Assembly (NCBI GenBank): GCA_040112665.1 | Contig: CP157796.1 | Span: 932,813 to 996,812, forward strand | From: Oceanicaulis sp. | GTDB taxonomy: Bacteria > Pseudomonadota > Alphaproteobacteria > Caulobacterales > Maricaulaceae | DNA: 64,000 bases | Reading direction: 5' to 3' | Shown here: positions 11,669-20,802 of the stretch, in pieces | Numbering within the stretch: the first letter of the stretch is position 1 | Layout of the letters: the number at the start of each line of letters is the position of its first letter | Program-made: the position numbers and the translations under genes | The notes under the pieces: generated by a model | The model's input: the letters and a program-made list of their open reading frames with translations, nothing else | The model's database searches: none | Told to the model about the DNA's origin: nothing

Positions 11669-11938
11669 CTAGCGGCGCAGGCGGAGCTTTTCGACGACCG
11701 CCTTGTAGCGGCCGACATCCACCTTCGCGAGGTAATCGAGAAGGCGGCGGCGCTGGGAGACCAGCTTGAGCAGGCCGCGCCGCGAGTGGTTGTCTTTCTT
11801 GTGCGTCTTGAAGTGCTCGGTGAGGTTCGCGATGCGCTCGGTGAGCACGGCGATCTGCACTTCGGCGGACCCGGTGTCGTTGTCGCCCCGGGCGTGTTCC
11901 TTGATCAGTTCGGCTTTACGTTCGGCCGTGATCGACAT
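11669..11938 (-). CDS. rpsO: 30S ribosomal protein S15
   Basis: An 89-residue protein, the standard S15 length. Family-typical segments are clear: [25 protein letters not shown], the loop [12 protein letters not shown] and the C-terminus [12 protein letters not shown]15 binds 16S rRNA early in small-subunit assembly. The gene lies 3 bases after truB and 104 bases before pnp, the conserved truB-rpsO-pnp order. Confidence 0.98.
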   Translation of the reverse strand: MSITAERKAELIKEHARGDNDTGSAEVQIAVLTERIANLTEHFKTHKKDNHSRRGLLKLVSQRRRLLDYLAKVDVGRYKAVVEKLRLRR

Positions 11939-11941
11939 CTT

Positions 11942-12910
11942 CTATGTGGGCTCCTGATCCCATTGAAATACGCGGACCGGGGACAGCTTCCCCGCCCGCG
12001 CCTCGCCGATCGCCACCGCCCGGTCGTCCTCCATCGCGAGCACGGCCTTCGAATAGTCCTTCCCCGCAATCATGCGGGGCTTTCGAAGATCGCGAAGCTC
12101 TGAAGCTCGCCGGGGAGGCAGGACGATCGGCCGACCTTGCCTCAACTGAAACGCTTCTCCGTCGGTCACGGCCAGGGCCGGGATGTCGTCCAGCGCGGTC
12201 TCGACCGGGAGAAGGGCGTCCAGCGCGGCGCCGTTATGGACCAAATCCTCCAGCCGGTCCAGCGTCACCGCATCCTCGAGGCTGAACGGGCCCACCTTCG
12301 TGCGCCGAAGCGCGGCGACATGGCCCTCAGCGCCCAGTTTCGCAGCGAGATCGCGGGCCACCGAGCGCACGTAGGCGCCCTTGCCGCACTTCATCTCGAA
12401 CACGGCGAGATCGGCGCTGGGCATGTCCAGAAGCGTCAGCGCGTCGATGCGCACCGTGCGCGCCTCGAGCTCGACCTCCTCGCCGGAGCGGGCGAGGTCG
12501 TAGGCGCGCTCGCCGTCCACCTTGATGGCGGAGTATTGCGGCGGGATCTGCTCGACCTCGCCGATGAAATCTGAAAGCGCCGCCTCGATCTCGGACTTCG
12601 AGGGCCGCACGTCGCTTTCGCCGGTGATCTCGCCCTCGGCGTCCTGGGTGGTCGTCGACACGCCCCAGCGCACGGTGAACAGATACGCCTTCTCGCCTTC
12701 CTGGGCGAAGGGGACGGTCTTGGTCGCCTCGCCGAACGCGATCGGCAGCACGCCGGAGGCCAGCGGATCGAGCGTGCCGGCGTGTCCGGCCTTCTGGGCG
12801 TTATAGAGCCAGCGGCATTTGCCCACCGCCTGGGTGGAGCCCAGGTCCAAGGGCTTGTCGAGCACCAGCCAGCCGTTGACCGGATCGCCCTTCTTGCGCC
12901 TGCGGCCCAT
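11942..12910 (-). CDS. truB: tRNA pseudouridine(55) synthase TruB
   Basis: A 322-residue protein that makes pseudouridine 55 in the T-loop of tRNAs. The catalytic motif [19 protein letters not shown], with the nucleophilic Asp, lies near residues 40-60. [20 protein letters not shown] and [14 protein letters not shown] are also typical, and a short PUA-like C-terminal part follows. The start ATG overlaps the rbfA stop as TGATG, indicating translational coupling. The frame is open for 519 bases upstream of this ATG, but that extension only overlaps rbfA out of frame and is not real. Confidence 0.96.
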   Translation of the reverse strand: MGRRRKKGDPVNGWLVLDKPLDLGSTQAVGKCRWLYNAQKAGHAGTLDPLASGVLPIAFGEATKTVPFAQEGEKAYLFTVRWGVSTTTQDAEGEITGESDVRPSKSEIEAALSDFIGEVEQIPPQYSAIKVDGERAYDLARSGEEVELEARTVRIDALTLLDMPSADLAVFEMKCGKGAYVRSVARDLAAKLGAEGHVAALRRTKVGPFSLEDAVTLDRLEDLVHNGAALDALLPVETALDDIPALAVTDGEAFQLRQGRPIVLPPRRASELRDLRKPRMIAGKDYSKAVLAMEDDRAVAIGEARAGKLSPVRVFQWDQEPT

Positions 12911-13299
12911 CAGCGCTCTCCCTCGCCGCCCTCGTCGAGATCGCGTTTGACGCTGGGCCGGTCGAGCACCTCGTCGACATGGGTCGCCTCGTCGAACCGG
13001 TCGTCGCCGATGAATCTGAGCTTGGGCGTGAACTTCATGTCGATCTGCCGGCCGAGCTCCTTCTGGATGAAGCCCGACGCCCGGTTCAGCGCCTCGGCCA
13101 CCCGTTCGGGATCGGCCAGGTTCATCGCGCTGACGAACACCGTGGCGTTCCTGAGATCGGGGCTCACCCGCGCCTCGCTGACGGTGACCGGCACGCCCTT
13201 GAGCGCGGGATCGCGCACATGGCCTTCGCGCAGAATGTCGGACACCGCGCGGCGCACGAGTTCGCCGGCGCGCAGCTGGCGTTGGGACTGGGCTTTCAT
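12910..13299 (-). CDS. rbfA: 30S ribosome-binding factor A
   Basis: A 129-residue protein of normal RbfA length, a KH-like maturation factor for the 16S rRNA 5' region. Visible family segments are [39 protein letters not shown] and the helix [21 protein letters not shown] short acidic tail (DEGGEGER) follows. The start ATG at 13299 has GAAAGG upstream. This is the first gene of the rbfA-truB-rpsO-pnp group. infB, the usual upstream neighbour, is absent; a divergent hydrolase lies there instead. Confidence 0.95.
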   Translation of the reverse strand: MKAQSQRQLRAGELVRRAVSDILREGHVRDPALKGVPVTVSEARVSPDLRNATVFVSAMNLADPERVAEALNRASGFIQKELGRQIDMKFTPKLRFIGDDRFDEATHVDEVLDRPSVKRDLDEGGEGER

Positions 13300-13513
13300 G
13301 GCTGGACCTTTCACGTCGCGGCGGGCGGTGCGGGTTCGAACCGTCTCCCTCCCCATGCGGACGCGCCGGTGTACAGAAGCGAGCGGCGATGAGCAAGGGG
13401 AGCGCCCCTGAGGCTTTCGCGCCGCACACGGCCGCGCTCGCGCCCGGCCCCGGTGGACTTCGTCTTCGCGCTGACGTTTTCTAGCGCGCACGCACGGCAT
13501 CGAGGGGACGCCC

Positions 13514-14494
13514 GTGGACTTTGCCGACCAGGCCACCGCCTGGGCCGAGACGGCCTGGGATTTCCTGCCCGTCTGGGCGCGCTTCGCGCTGGCCGGGCTG
13601 GGGCTGGTCTATCTGAGCTGGCTCGCTTTGTTCGCGCTGCAAAGCCGCATCCTTTATTTCACCGATCCCACCCGCCGCGACCCGGCGGAGCTGGGCCTTC
13701 AGCGCTGCGTCGAGCACGAGCTGGACACCCCGGACGGTCAGACGCTGGTCCTGTGGGAGGCCGAACCCGCCTTCGAAGGCGCGCCGCACGTGCTCTATTT
13801 GCACGGCAATCGCCGGGCGCTGTGGCGGCGGGCGCGGTTCTTCAGGATGTTCCTCGCCGCCGGCTGGGGGTTCACCGCGCTCGCGCACCGGGGGTTCAAC
13901 GGCTCCACCGGACGGCCCAGTGAGAAGAACAATGTCGCCGACGCCTGCCTGGTCTTCGACACGCTGGTCAAGCGCGGGGTCAGCCCCGGCGCGATCGTGG
14001 TCTACGGGGAGAGCCTGGGCTCGGGCACGGCGGTGCAGGTGGGCGCGAGCCGGCCAGTCGGCGGGGTGATCCTGCACGCGCCCTATGACAGCTTCCGCGA
14101 CATCGTCCGCTCACGGACGGGCTGGCTCCTGCCGCGCATGATCTTCCGCGAGCGCTACGATTCCATCCGCCAGATCGCGCGGGTCACCGCGCCCATTCTC
14201 TGGATCCACGGCGACGACGATCAGGTCATCCCGCTCAAGCGCGGCCGGCGGCTCTACGACGCCGCTCAGGGGCCGAAATATGCAGCCCTCGTAAAAGGCG
14301 CGAACCATTTCGGCATCTACACCCAGGCCGTCTTCAACCAGCATATCCGCTTCTTCACCGAAGCCGCCGCCAGCGCCGGCGCCGACCCCCGAAGCGCCGG
14401 CGAGATGAGCGTGGTCGACCCGCTGGTCCCCGAAGAAGACGGCCGCCCGGAACTGGCGGAAGGGCGGGTGCGGGATGATGCGATAACGCGCTGA
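13514..14494 (+). CDS. Membrane-anchored alpha/beta hydrolase (BEM46/ABHD13-like)
   Basis: A 326-residue protein starting at GTG with AGGGGAC upstream. A hydrophobic segment at about residues 17-40 (FALAGLGLVYLSWLALFAL) would anchor the enzyme in the inner membrane. The hydrolase fold follows: oxyanion region LYLHGNRRAL, nucleophile motif GESLGSGTAVQ, Asp in HGDDDQVIP and His in GANHFG. The arrangement fits the BEM46/ABHD13/ABHD17 group of serine hydrolases; the substrate is unknown. Neighbours give no clue: divergent rbfA on one side, a repeat-filled gap on the other. Confidence 0.85.
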   Translation: MDFADQATAWAETAWDFLPVWARFALAGLGLVYLSWLALFALQSRILYFTDPTRRDPAELGLQRCVEHELDTPDGQTLVLWEAEPAFEGAPHVLYLHGNRRALWRRARFFRMFLAAGWGFTALAHRGFNGSTGRPSEKNNVADACLVFDTLVKRGVSPGAIVVYGESLGSGTAVQVGASRPVGGVILHAPYDSFRDIVRSRTGWLLPRMIFRERYDSIRQIARVTAPILWIHGDDDQVIPLKRGRRLYDAAQGPKYAALVKGANHFGIYTQAVFNQHIRFFTEAAASAGADPRSAGEMSVVDPLVPEEDGRPELAEGRVRDDAITR

Positions 14495-14523
14495 GGCCGC
14501 TCCCCCTCACGAGGAAGGCATAA

Positions 14524-14690
14524 TTCCCTCCCCCTTTGCGGGGAGGGTGGGGTGAGGATCGTCGAGTGCGATGGTCGGCCGAACCTTGGGGAATGGCGGG
14601 GACGCCTGCGGGCCGCTTAAGCCGCGGGCGCCCCCCCACCCGACCCGGCGCTCCGCGCCGGCCCACCCTCCCCACAAAGGGGGAGGGAGT
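14524..14690. repeat. MITE-like GC-rich palindromic element (copy 1, inverted)
   Basis: A roughly 165-bp element bounded by inverted ends: TTCCCTCCCCCTTTGCGGGG on the left, and CCCCACAAAGGGGGAGGGA on the right. Next to the left end is GTGAGGATCGTCGAG, which appears in reverse orientation in the copies at 14807 and 15072. No coding potential. It begins the 900-bp gene-free stretch 14495-15395, which holds only such repeats. Confidence 0.75.
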
Positions 14691-14740
14691 AAAGGTCAGC
14701 GTTGCCCGAGAAATCCTGGAATGGTTCAGCTTGGCTCTTC

Positions 14741-15240
14741 CCCTTGATGGGATCGAAGTTGCGTTCGAGCTTTACGTTCCAACGGTCCCGAGCCCGCAGC
14801 GCGTAATTCCCTCCCCCTCTGTGGGGAGGGTGGGCCGAGGCGAAGCCTCGGGTCGGGTGGGGGAGCGCCACGGTCGGCAGATCTCGGCGCTCGACGATCC
14901 TCACCCCACCCCCGCCCTTCGGGCGGACCCTCCCCGTCGAGGGGAGGGAAGGAGGTTGGGCGGGCTTGGAACGCCATGAGTTCGGCGCTCACGGAAAACG
15001 CCCTTCCCTTGATGGGATCGAAGTTGCGTTCGAGCTTTACGTTCCAACGGTCCCGAGCCCGCAGCGCGTAATTCCCTCCCCCTTTGCGGGGAGGGTGGGC
15101 CGAGGCGAAGCCTCGGGTCGGGTGGGGGAGCGCCACGGTCTGCAGATCTCGGCGCTCGACGATCCTCACCCCAGCCCCGCCCTTTGGGCGGACCCTCCCC
15201 GTCGAGGGGAGGGAAGAAGGTTGAGCGGGCTTGGAACGCC
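14741..15240. repeat. Tandem duplication of 235 bp, each copy containing a 144-bp palindromic element
   Basis: The segment 14741-14975 recurs as 15006-15240 at an offset of 265 bases with only a few differences. Both copies start CCCTTGATGGGATCGAAG and end GGGCTTGGAACGCC. Inside each is one 144-bp element with inverted ends (14807-14950 and 15072-15215). A third, truncated copy follows at 15241 to about 15330: it begins at AACGGTCCC.AGCCCGCAGC and has lost its middle. Amplification by slippage or unequal crossover is the simplest reading. Confidence 0.85.
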
Positions 15241-15395
15241 AACGGTCCCAAGCCCGCAGCGCGTAATTCCCTCCCCCTTTGCGGGTCGGGTGGGGGAGCG
15301 CCGAGGTTTGCCGGTCTCAGTGCTCTACGATCGACCCGCGCGGCCCGTAAAGCCTGCGCTTCCGGAACCGTGCCGACCCGCCTATCCTCACCGCC

Positions 15396-16016
15396 ATGTC
15401 CTTTTACGACACCCATGTACTGCCCCATCTGATCGGCTTCGCCTGCGCCACGCCGCAGATCATGAAGCAGCGCTCGAAACTCGTGCCGGCGGCCGAGGGG
15501 CGGGTGCTGGAGGTGGGGTTCGGATCGGGGACCAATCTGGGGTTCTACGATCCGATAAAGGTCGAGCGCCTGTTCGCGCTGGAGCCCAGCGAAGGCATGC
15601 GGCGCAAGGCCGCCAGGGCGATCGCGGCGAGCCCGCTCGACATCGAATGGCTCGGCCTGCCCGGCGAGGAGATCCCGCTGGACACCGCCAGCGTGGACAC
15701 GGTCGTTCTGACCTACACCGCCTGCACCATCCCCGACGCGGCCGCCGCGCTGGGCCAGATGCGCCGGGTGCTCAAGCCTGGCGGCGTTCTGTTGTTCTCG
15801 GAACACGGCGCGGCGCCCGATCCGGGCGTTGCGACATGGCAGCGGCGGATCGAGCCGGTCTGGAAGCCGATCGCGGGCGGCTGTCACCTCACCCGCGATC
15901 CGGTGGCGATGATCGAAGCGGCGGGGTTTTCCATCGACCGGGTCGAGCGCGGCTATCTGCCCAAGAGCCCGAAATTCGCCGCCTACAACTCCGCCGGGGC
16001 GGCGCGGCCGGGCTAG
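15396..16016 (+). CDS. Class I SAM-dependent methyltransferase
   Basis: A 206-residue protein. Motif I is LEVGFGSGTNL near residues 39-49 and the post-I acidic position is in LFALEPSEGM. DTVVLTYTACTI is the motif II region and LKPGGVLLFSEHG the motif III region. The layout resembles the METTL7-like/UbiE-type small methyltransferases. Substrate unknown. It starts just after the repeat-filled gap, with pheS about 70 bases downstream on the same strand, so a shared transcript is possible. Confidence 0.85.
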   Translation: MSFYDTHVLPHLIGFACATPQIMKQRSKLVPAAEGRVLEVGFGSGTNLGFYDPIKVERLFALEPSEGMRRKAARAIAASPLDIEWLGLPGEEIPLDTASVDTVVLTYTACTIPDAAAALGQMRRVLKPGGVLLFSEHGAAPDPGVATWQRRIEPVWKPIAGGCHLTRDPVAMIEAAGFSIDRVERGYLPKSPKFAAYNSAGAARPG

Positions 16017-16088
16017 CGGGCTTCACCAATGCGGCGGCCTCGTCTAAGACGGCGCGGTTTCCCGCTTTGATCAGACGAGCCGCCCGCC

Positions 16089-17174
16089 ATGACCGCCCTG
16101 CCCGCAGACCTCGACGCCCTGAAATCGCGCCTTGAAGCGCAGATCGAGGCCGCCTCCGATCTCCCTGCGCTGGATCAGGTGCGCGTCGCCGCCCTGGGCA
16201 AGAAGGGCGAGGTCAGCCTGAAGATGCGCGAGCTGGGCAGGATGAGCCCGGAAGAGCGCCAGGTGATGGGCCCGGCGCTGAACGGTCTGAAAGACGCGCT
16301 GGCCGAACAGATCGAAGCCAAGAAGACCGCGCTGGAAGACGCCGCGCTGAACGCCGCGCTCGCGAGCGAGACCGTCGACGTGACCCGGCCAGTCAAACGC
16401 GCGCCCACCGGCTCGCTGCACCCGGTCGCCCAGGTGATGGAAGAACTCGCGGTGATCTTCGCCGACATGGGCTTCAAGGTCGCCGAGGGCCCGGACGTCG
16501 AGGACGATTTTCATAACTTCACCGCGCTGAACTTCCCGCCCGACCACCCCGCGCGCGACACCCACGACACCTTCTTCATGACCGCGAAGGACGGGCAGAC
16601 CCCGAAGGTGCTGCGCACGCACACGTCTCCTGTGCAAATCCGCACCATGATGAGCGAGAAACCGCCCATCCGGATCATCGCGCCGGGCCGCGTCTATCGC
16701 TGCGACTGGGACCAGACCCACACCCCGATGTTCCATCAGGTCGAGGGTCTGGTGATCGACCGTGACACCCATATGGGCCACCTCAAAGGGTGCCTGGAGC
16801 AGTTCGTCGCGGCGTTTTTCGAGACCGACGAAGTCCAGGCGCGCTTCCGCCCGCACCACTTCCCCTTCACCGAACCCAGCGCGGAGATGGACGTGCGTTA
16901 CGAAAGGGTCGGCGACGCGGTGAAAGTGGGCTCGGGCGACAAATGGATGGAGATCCTGGGCTGCGGCATGGTGCATCCCAACGTCATCCGGTCCTGCGGC
17001 CTCGATCCCGAGGAGTATCAGGGCTTCGCCTTCGGCATGGGCGTGGATCGCCTGGCCATGCTGAAATACGGCATGCCGGACCTGCGCCCCTTCTTCGAGC
17101 CCGACGCGCGCTGGCTGTCTCACTACGGCTTCAGCCCGCTATTGCAGGCGAACCTCGCGACGGGGCTGAGCTGA
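16089..17174 (+). CDS. pheS: Phenylalanine--tRNA ligase alpha subunit
   Basis: A 361-residue class II synthetase subunit carrying the catalytic site of the alpha2-beta2 PheRS. An N-terminal coiled-coil region (about 1-85, ending in [15 protein letters not shown]) binds tRNA. The core starts with [20 protein letters not shown]. Motif 2 is [20 protein letters not shown] and motif 3 [14 protein letters not shown]. The gene opens an operon-like run with pheT last; two unknown genes lie between, the first only 3 bases after the pheS stop. Confidence 0.98.
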   Translation: MTALPADLDALKSRLEAQIEAASDLPALDQVRVAALGKKGEVSLKMRELGRMSPEERQVMGPALNGLKDALAEQIEAKKTALEDAALNAALASETVDVTRPVKRAPTGSLHPVAQVMEELAVIFADMGFKVAEGPDVEDDFHNFTALNFPPDHPARDTHDTFFMTAKDGQTPKVLRTHTSPVQIRTMMSEKPPIRIIAPGRVYRCDWDQTHTPMFHQVEGLVIDRDTHMGHLKGCLEQFVAAFFETDEVQARFRPHHFPFTEPSAEMDVRYERVGDAVKVGSGDKWMEILGCGMVHPNVIRSCGLDPEEYQGFAFGMGVDRLAMLKYGMPDLRPFFEPDARWLSHYGFSPLLQANLATGLS

Positions 17175-17177
17175 TAG

Positions 17178-17801
17178 ATGGATCTAAGCTCCCCACTATG
17201 GGTAGGCGTCTTTAGCGCTGTAGCCGGCTCAGTAGTCACCGGCATGATAAGCTTTGTAATTCGGGCGAAATCGAGAAAGCGTAGCCGCCTTATGGTCTTA
17301 AAAGGCGAGCCTCGGCCTTTGATTTCGCTCGATAGCGAGTTCAAGAACCGGCTTCGCGTTCAGCTTGATGGAGAGGAAGTCGAGCAACTTACTCGAATTG
17401 AATTAACGATTGCGAACATAGGTAATGTGCCGATTTTGAATCAAAGAGTTGAAATCACGCTTGAGGACGGTTCGGAATTGCTTGATATCTCAACGATCTG
17501 CGCGCCACCGATTCAAGACGATGAACTGCATGCTAGCGGCGCATTTGCGACCGCCACTGTGGAAGCAAAATACCTTAATCCTTCCGATAATATCGAATGC
17601 ACGCTTGTCTATAAAGGCAGCGGTGGAATAGCAAAAATATACGCCCGAAATGTAGGGGTTAAAGATCAAATTGTAGAGCGCAAAGAGTTTGACGCCAGCA
17701 TGATAGAAGAATTGGTGCCTACTCATGTTGGCTTCATGGGCTTTATGTTTCCAATCAGAACCCTCGCTCGCTTAGTGACCGGAGCAACGGGCCGGAAATG
17801 A
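17178..17801 (+). CDS. Unknown single-pass membrane protein inserted between pheS and pheT (AT-rich)
   Basis: A 207-residue protein. One hydrophobic helix near residues 8-28 (VGVFSAVAGSVVTGMISFVI) is followed by a strongly basic stretch, RAKSRKRSR. By the positive-inside rule the large C-terminal part should lie in the cytoplasm. That part has beta-sandwich-like strands around RIELTIANIGNVPI and RVEITLEDGS. No family is recognised. Base and codon use are clearly more AT-rich than in pheS and pheT (many AAA, TTA, AAT and ATA codons), which suggests recent acquisition. It starts 3 bases after pheS and overlaps the next gene by 4 bases, so it is translated as part of the phe operon. Confidence 0.85.
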   Translation: MDLSSPLWVGVFSAVAGSVVTGMISFVIRAKSRKRSRLMVLKGEPRPLISLDSEFKNRLRVQLDGEEVEQLTRIELTIANIGNVPILNQRVEITLEDGSELLDISTICAPPIQDDELHASGAFATATVEAKYLNPSDNIECTLVYKGSGGIAKIYARNVGVKDQIVERKEFDASMIEELVPTHVGFMGFMFPIRTLARLVTGATGRK

Positions 17802-18391
17802 CAGAGCGCCCTTCCAAACTGCGCCTGCGCTTTGAGACCGTGGGCTCGATCGCCGCGATCGTGGTGGGCGTGGCCGCGCTGTTCGTCAGCTGGGACCAGG
17901 CGCGGGTCATGCGCGCCCAGCAGCATGCGAGCGTGCTGCCGGCCCTGCAGATCGACGGGTATCGCGCGCGCGACGGGGAAACCGCCTCGATCGGTCTGCG
18001 CGTGCGCAACGCCGGCGTCGGCCCGGCCATCGTCTCATCGGTGGAGCTCGAACGCCTTGGCGAACCAAGCGAGGATTTCGCGCCGATCGCGTCTTTGCTG
18101 CCCGAGCAGTTCGAGACCAACTGGTCGACGATGATCGGCCGGGTGATCGCGGCGGGCGAAACCGTGGAGGCGATGAGCTTTCACTGGGCGCTGGACGCGA
18201 TGACCCCCGAACAGGCCGAGGCGCTGGCCGCCGAATGGGCGAGCTGGGACGTGACGATCTGCTACTGCTCGGTGTTCGAGCGCTGCTGGATCAGTGAAAC
18301 CCGGGGCGTCGGCGTACGCGCGCGCGACGTGCGCGACTGCCCGGCCCCGCGTGACGACATTTTCGAGCGCCTCGGCGCCGAGCTGAACTGA
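17798..18391 (+). CDS. Unknown single-pass membrane protein, second insert between pheS and pheT
   Basis: A 197-residue protein whose ATG overlaps the previous stop (ATGA), so the two are translationally coupled. One hydrophobic helix at about 15-32 (VGSIAAIVVGVAALFVSW) is preceded by basic residues (KLRLR). The C-terminal part contains SIGLRVRNAGVGPAIVSSVEL, which resembles the strand-N-x-G-x-x-P pattern of its neighbour; the two may be distant relatives. Four Cys occur in the last 60 residues. Unlike its neighbour it has the GC-rich codon use of the host. Function unknown. Confidence 0.85.
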   Translation: MTERPSKLRLRFETVGSIAAIVVGVAALFVSWDQARVMRAQQHASVLPALQIDGYRARDGETASIGLRVRNAGVGPAIVSSVELERLGEPSEDFAPIASLLPEQFETNWSTMIGRVIAAGETVEAMSFHWALDAMTPEQAEALAAEWASWDVTICYCSVFERCWISETRGVGVRARDVRDCPAPRDDIFERLGAELN

Positions 18392-18408
18392 AGACGAGCT
18401 GGACCGAC

Positions 18409-20799
18409 ATGAAATTCACCCTCTCCTGGCTCCGCGACCATCTCGACACGTCGCTCTCCCTCGACGCTCTCGCCGAGGCCATGACCATGGCCGGCCTCGA
18501 GATCGAGGACATCGACAATCCGGCCGAGAAGCTCGCCGATTTCACCGTCGCGCACGTCAAGGACGCCCAGCCGCACCCTGACGCCGACAGGCTGCGCGTG
18601 TGCACGGTGGAAACGAAAGACGGGACCAAACAGATCGTCTGCGGCGCGCCCAATGCGCGCGCCGGCATGACCGCGATCTACGCCCCGCTGGGCACGTATA
18701 TTCCGGGCCTCGACTTCGCGCTCGACAAGAAGCCCAGAAAAATCCGCGGCATCGAAAGCCACGGCATGCTGTGCTCGACCAAAGAGATCGAGGCCGGCGA
18801 GGATCATGACGGCATCGCCGACCTCGAAGGCGACTGGCCCGTCGGCACGCCGGCTGCGAAGGCGCTGGGGCTGGACGATCCGGTCATCGATTTCGAGGTC
18901 ACGCCGAACCGTCCCGACTGGCTCGGGGTGTACGGCATCGCGCGCGATCTGGCCGCCGCCGGTGCGGGCGCGCTGGTCTCAAAGCCGGTCGAGCCTGTGA
19001 AGGGGCAGGGCGCCTGCCCGGTCTCCATCGCGCTCGACTGGCCCGAAGCCTGCCCGGTCTTCGCCGGCCGTGTGATCACCGGCGTGAAGAACGGTCCCTC
19101 CCCGGACTGGCTGCAGCAGCGCCTGATCGCGATCGGCCTGCGCCCGATCAACCTGCTCGTGGACGTGACGAACTTCATCTCCTACGACCGCGCCCGGCCG
19201 CTGCACGTCTATGATCTCGCCAAGATCGGCCGCACGATCCGTGCACGGAAAGGCGCCGGCGAGGCCGACCGGTTCGAGGCGCTGGACGGGCGGGACTACG
19301 CCCCGGCCGAACATCACTGCGTCATCGCCGACGATGAGCGCTGCCTGGGCCTTGGCGGGGTGATGGGCGGCGAGCATTCGGGCTGCACGGAGGCGACCAC
19401 GGACGTCTTCATCGAGAGCGCCTGGTTCGATCCCGGCGTCACCCGGATCACCGCGCGTGAACTCGGTATCGATTCAGACGCCAAATACCGCTTCGAGCGC
19501 GGCGTCGATCCTGAAAGCGTGATGGACGGGATCGAGCTCGCCACCGCGCTGATCGTGAAATACGGCGGAGGGACGCCGAGCGAAGTCACCATGGCCGGCG
19601 AAGCGCCCGCGCGCCCCGAGCCGATCGCGTTCGATCCGGCGCGGGTGAAGAAGCTTCTGGGCCTCGACCTCTCCGAAGACGAGATCGAAAAAATCCTGTC
19701 CTCGCTCGGTTTCGAGGTGAGCCGCGGCGAGCGCTGGAGCGTGGCCGTGCCCAGCTGGCGGCACGATTGCACCGAGGCGGCGGACCTGATCGAGGAAATC
19801 GCCCGCATCGCCGGGTATGACCGCCTGCCCACCACGCCCTTCCGCCGCCCAGAGGGCGAGCGCTTCGAGGCGCCCGCGACCGAGCTTCAAAACCGGGTGC
19901 GCGCCGCGCGCCGGGCGATCGCCATGGCGGGCTATCAGGAGGCGATCACCTGGTCGTTCTGCCGCCATGACGAGGCCGATCTATTCGGCGGCGCGGGCGA
20001 AGGTCTGCAACTCGCCAATCCGATCAGCTCCGAGCTCGACGTGATGCGCCCCAGCGCGCTGATCCATCTCCTGAAGGCGCTTCAGAAAAGCGCCGACCGC
20101 GGCATGGAGGACGCGCGCTATTTCGAGGCCGGCCCGATCTATCTCAACGACAGCCCCGACGGCCAGCGGACCGTGATCGCCGGCGCGCGCCGGGTGATCG
20201 CGGGCCGCGACTGGCGCGGCGCGGAGGCGCCCGACCTGTTCGACATCAAGGCCGACGCCCTGGCCGCGCTCGCGGCCGCCGGCGCGCCGGCCGACAACGC
20301 GCAGATCAGCGCGGACGCGCGCGGCTGGTGGCATCCGGGCCGCTCGGGCGTCATCCGGCTCGGCCGCAACGTGCTGGCCGAATTCGGCGAGATCCACCCC
20401 AGGGTCCTCAAGGCGCTCGACATCGACGGCCGCGTGGTCGCCTTCGAGGTGTTCCTCGACCAGATTCCGGCCGCGAAGAAAAAGCCGCTCAAGGCCCGCC
20501 CCGCGCTCAGCCTGCCGGAGCTCAATCCGGTCCGCCGCGACTTCGCCTTCCTGGCCCCCGCAGACCTGCCCGCCGCAGAGCTTCTCAAGGCGCTCAAGGG
20601 CGCGGACAAGCAGCTGGTGACCGACGCGATCCTGTTCGACGTCTACACCGGAAAGGGCGTGCCCGAAGGCCAGGTGAGCCTCGCCGTCGAGGTCACGCTG
20701 CAGCCCGGCGAGAAGACGCTGACCGACGCGGAAATCGAGGCGGTGTCGAAGAAGATCGTCGCTGCAGGCGAAAAGGCGGGGGCGAGCCTGAGGGGGTAG
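18409..20799 (+). CDS. pheT: Phenylalanine--tRNA ligase beta subunit
   Basis: A 796-residue protein of normal PheT length. Domains in order: the EMAP-like tRNA-binding region (about 40-150, HPDADRLRVCTVET and KIRGIESHGMLCSTKEI); the B3/B4 editing region (VTPNRPDWLGVYGIARDLAAAG onward); the B5 domain (about 400-475); the catalytic-like core (ELQNRVRAARRAIAMAGYQE); and the C-terminal FDX-ACB anticodon-binding domain (NPVRRDFAFLAPADLPA onward). It lies 17 bases after the second inserted gene and is convergent with the HMG-CoA reductase gene. Confidence 0.98.
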   Translation: MKFTLSWLRDHLDTSLSLDALAEAMTMAGLEIEDIDNPAEKLADFTVAHVKDAQPHPDADRLRVCTVETKDGTKQIVCGAPNARAGMTAIYAPLGTYIPGLDFALDKKPRKIRGIESHGMLCSTKEIEAGEDHDGIADLEGDWPVGTPAAKALGLDDPVIDFEVTPNRPDWLGVYGIARDLAAAGAGALVSKPVEPVKGQGACPVSIALDWPEACPVFAGRVITGVKNGPSPDWLQQRLIAIGLRPINLLVDVTNFISYDRARPLHVYDLAKIGRTIRARKGAGEADRFEALDGRDYAPAEHHCVIADDERCLGLGGVMGGEHSGCTEATTDVFIESAWFDPGVTRITARELGIDSDAKYRFERGVDPESVMDGIELATALIVKYGGGTPSEVTMAGEAPARPEPIAFDPARVKKLLGLDLSEDEIEKILSSLGFEVSRGERWSVAVPSWRHDCTEAADLIEEIARIAGYDRLPTTPFRRPEGERFEAPATELQNRVRAARRAIAMAGYQEAITWSFCRHDEADLFGGAGEGLQLANPISSELDVMRPSALIHLLKALQKSADRGMEDARYFEAGPIYLNDSPDGQRTVIAGARRVIAGRDWRGAEAPDLFDIKADALAALAAAGAPADNAQISADARGWWHPGRSGVIRLGRNVLAEFGEIHPRVLKALDIDGRVVAFEVFLDQIPAAKKKPLKARPALSLPELNPVRRDFAFLAPADLPAAELLKALKGADKQLVTDAILFDVYTGKGVPEGQVSLAVEVTLQPGEKTLTDAEIEAVSKKIVAAGEKAGASLRG

Positions 20800-20802
20800 A
20801 CC

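Noticed and set aside
13300..13513. A small gene in the rbfA-hydrolase gap
   Set aside because: Open frames there overlap rbfA or lack a ribosome-binding site. It is better read as a divergent promoter region.
14536..15887. Open frames on both strands through the repeat-filled gap
   Set aside because: They follow the palindromic repeats (PTLP..GEGR type peptides) and recur identically with each element copy; not protein coding.
16071..17123. 350-codon minus-strand frame opposite pheS
   Set aside because: Shadow of the GC-rich third positions of pheS; no recognisable protein.
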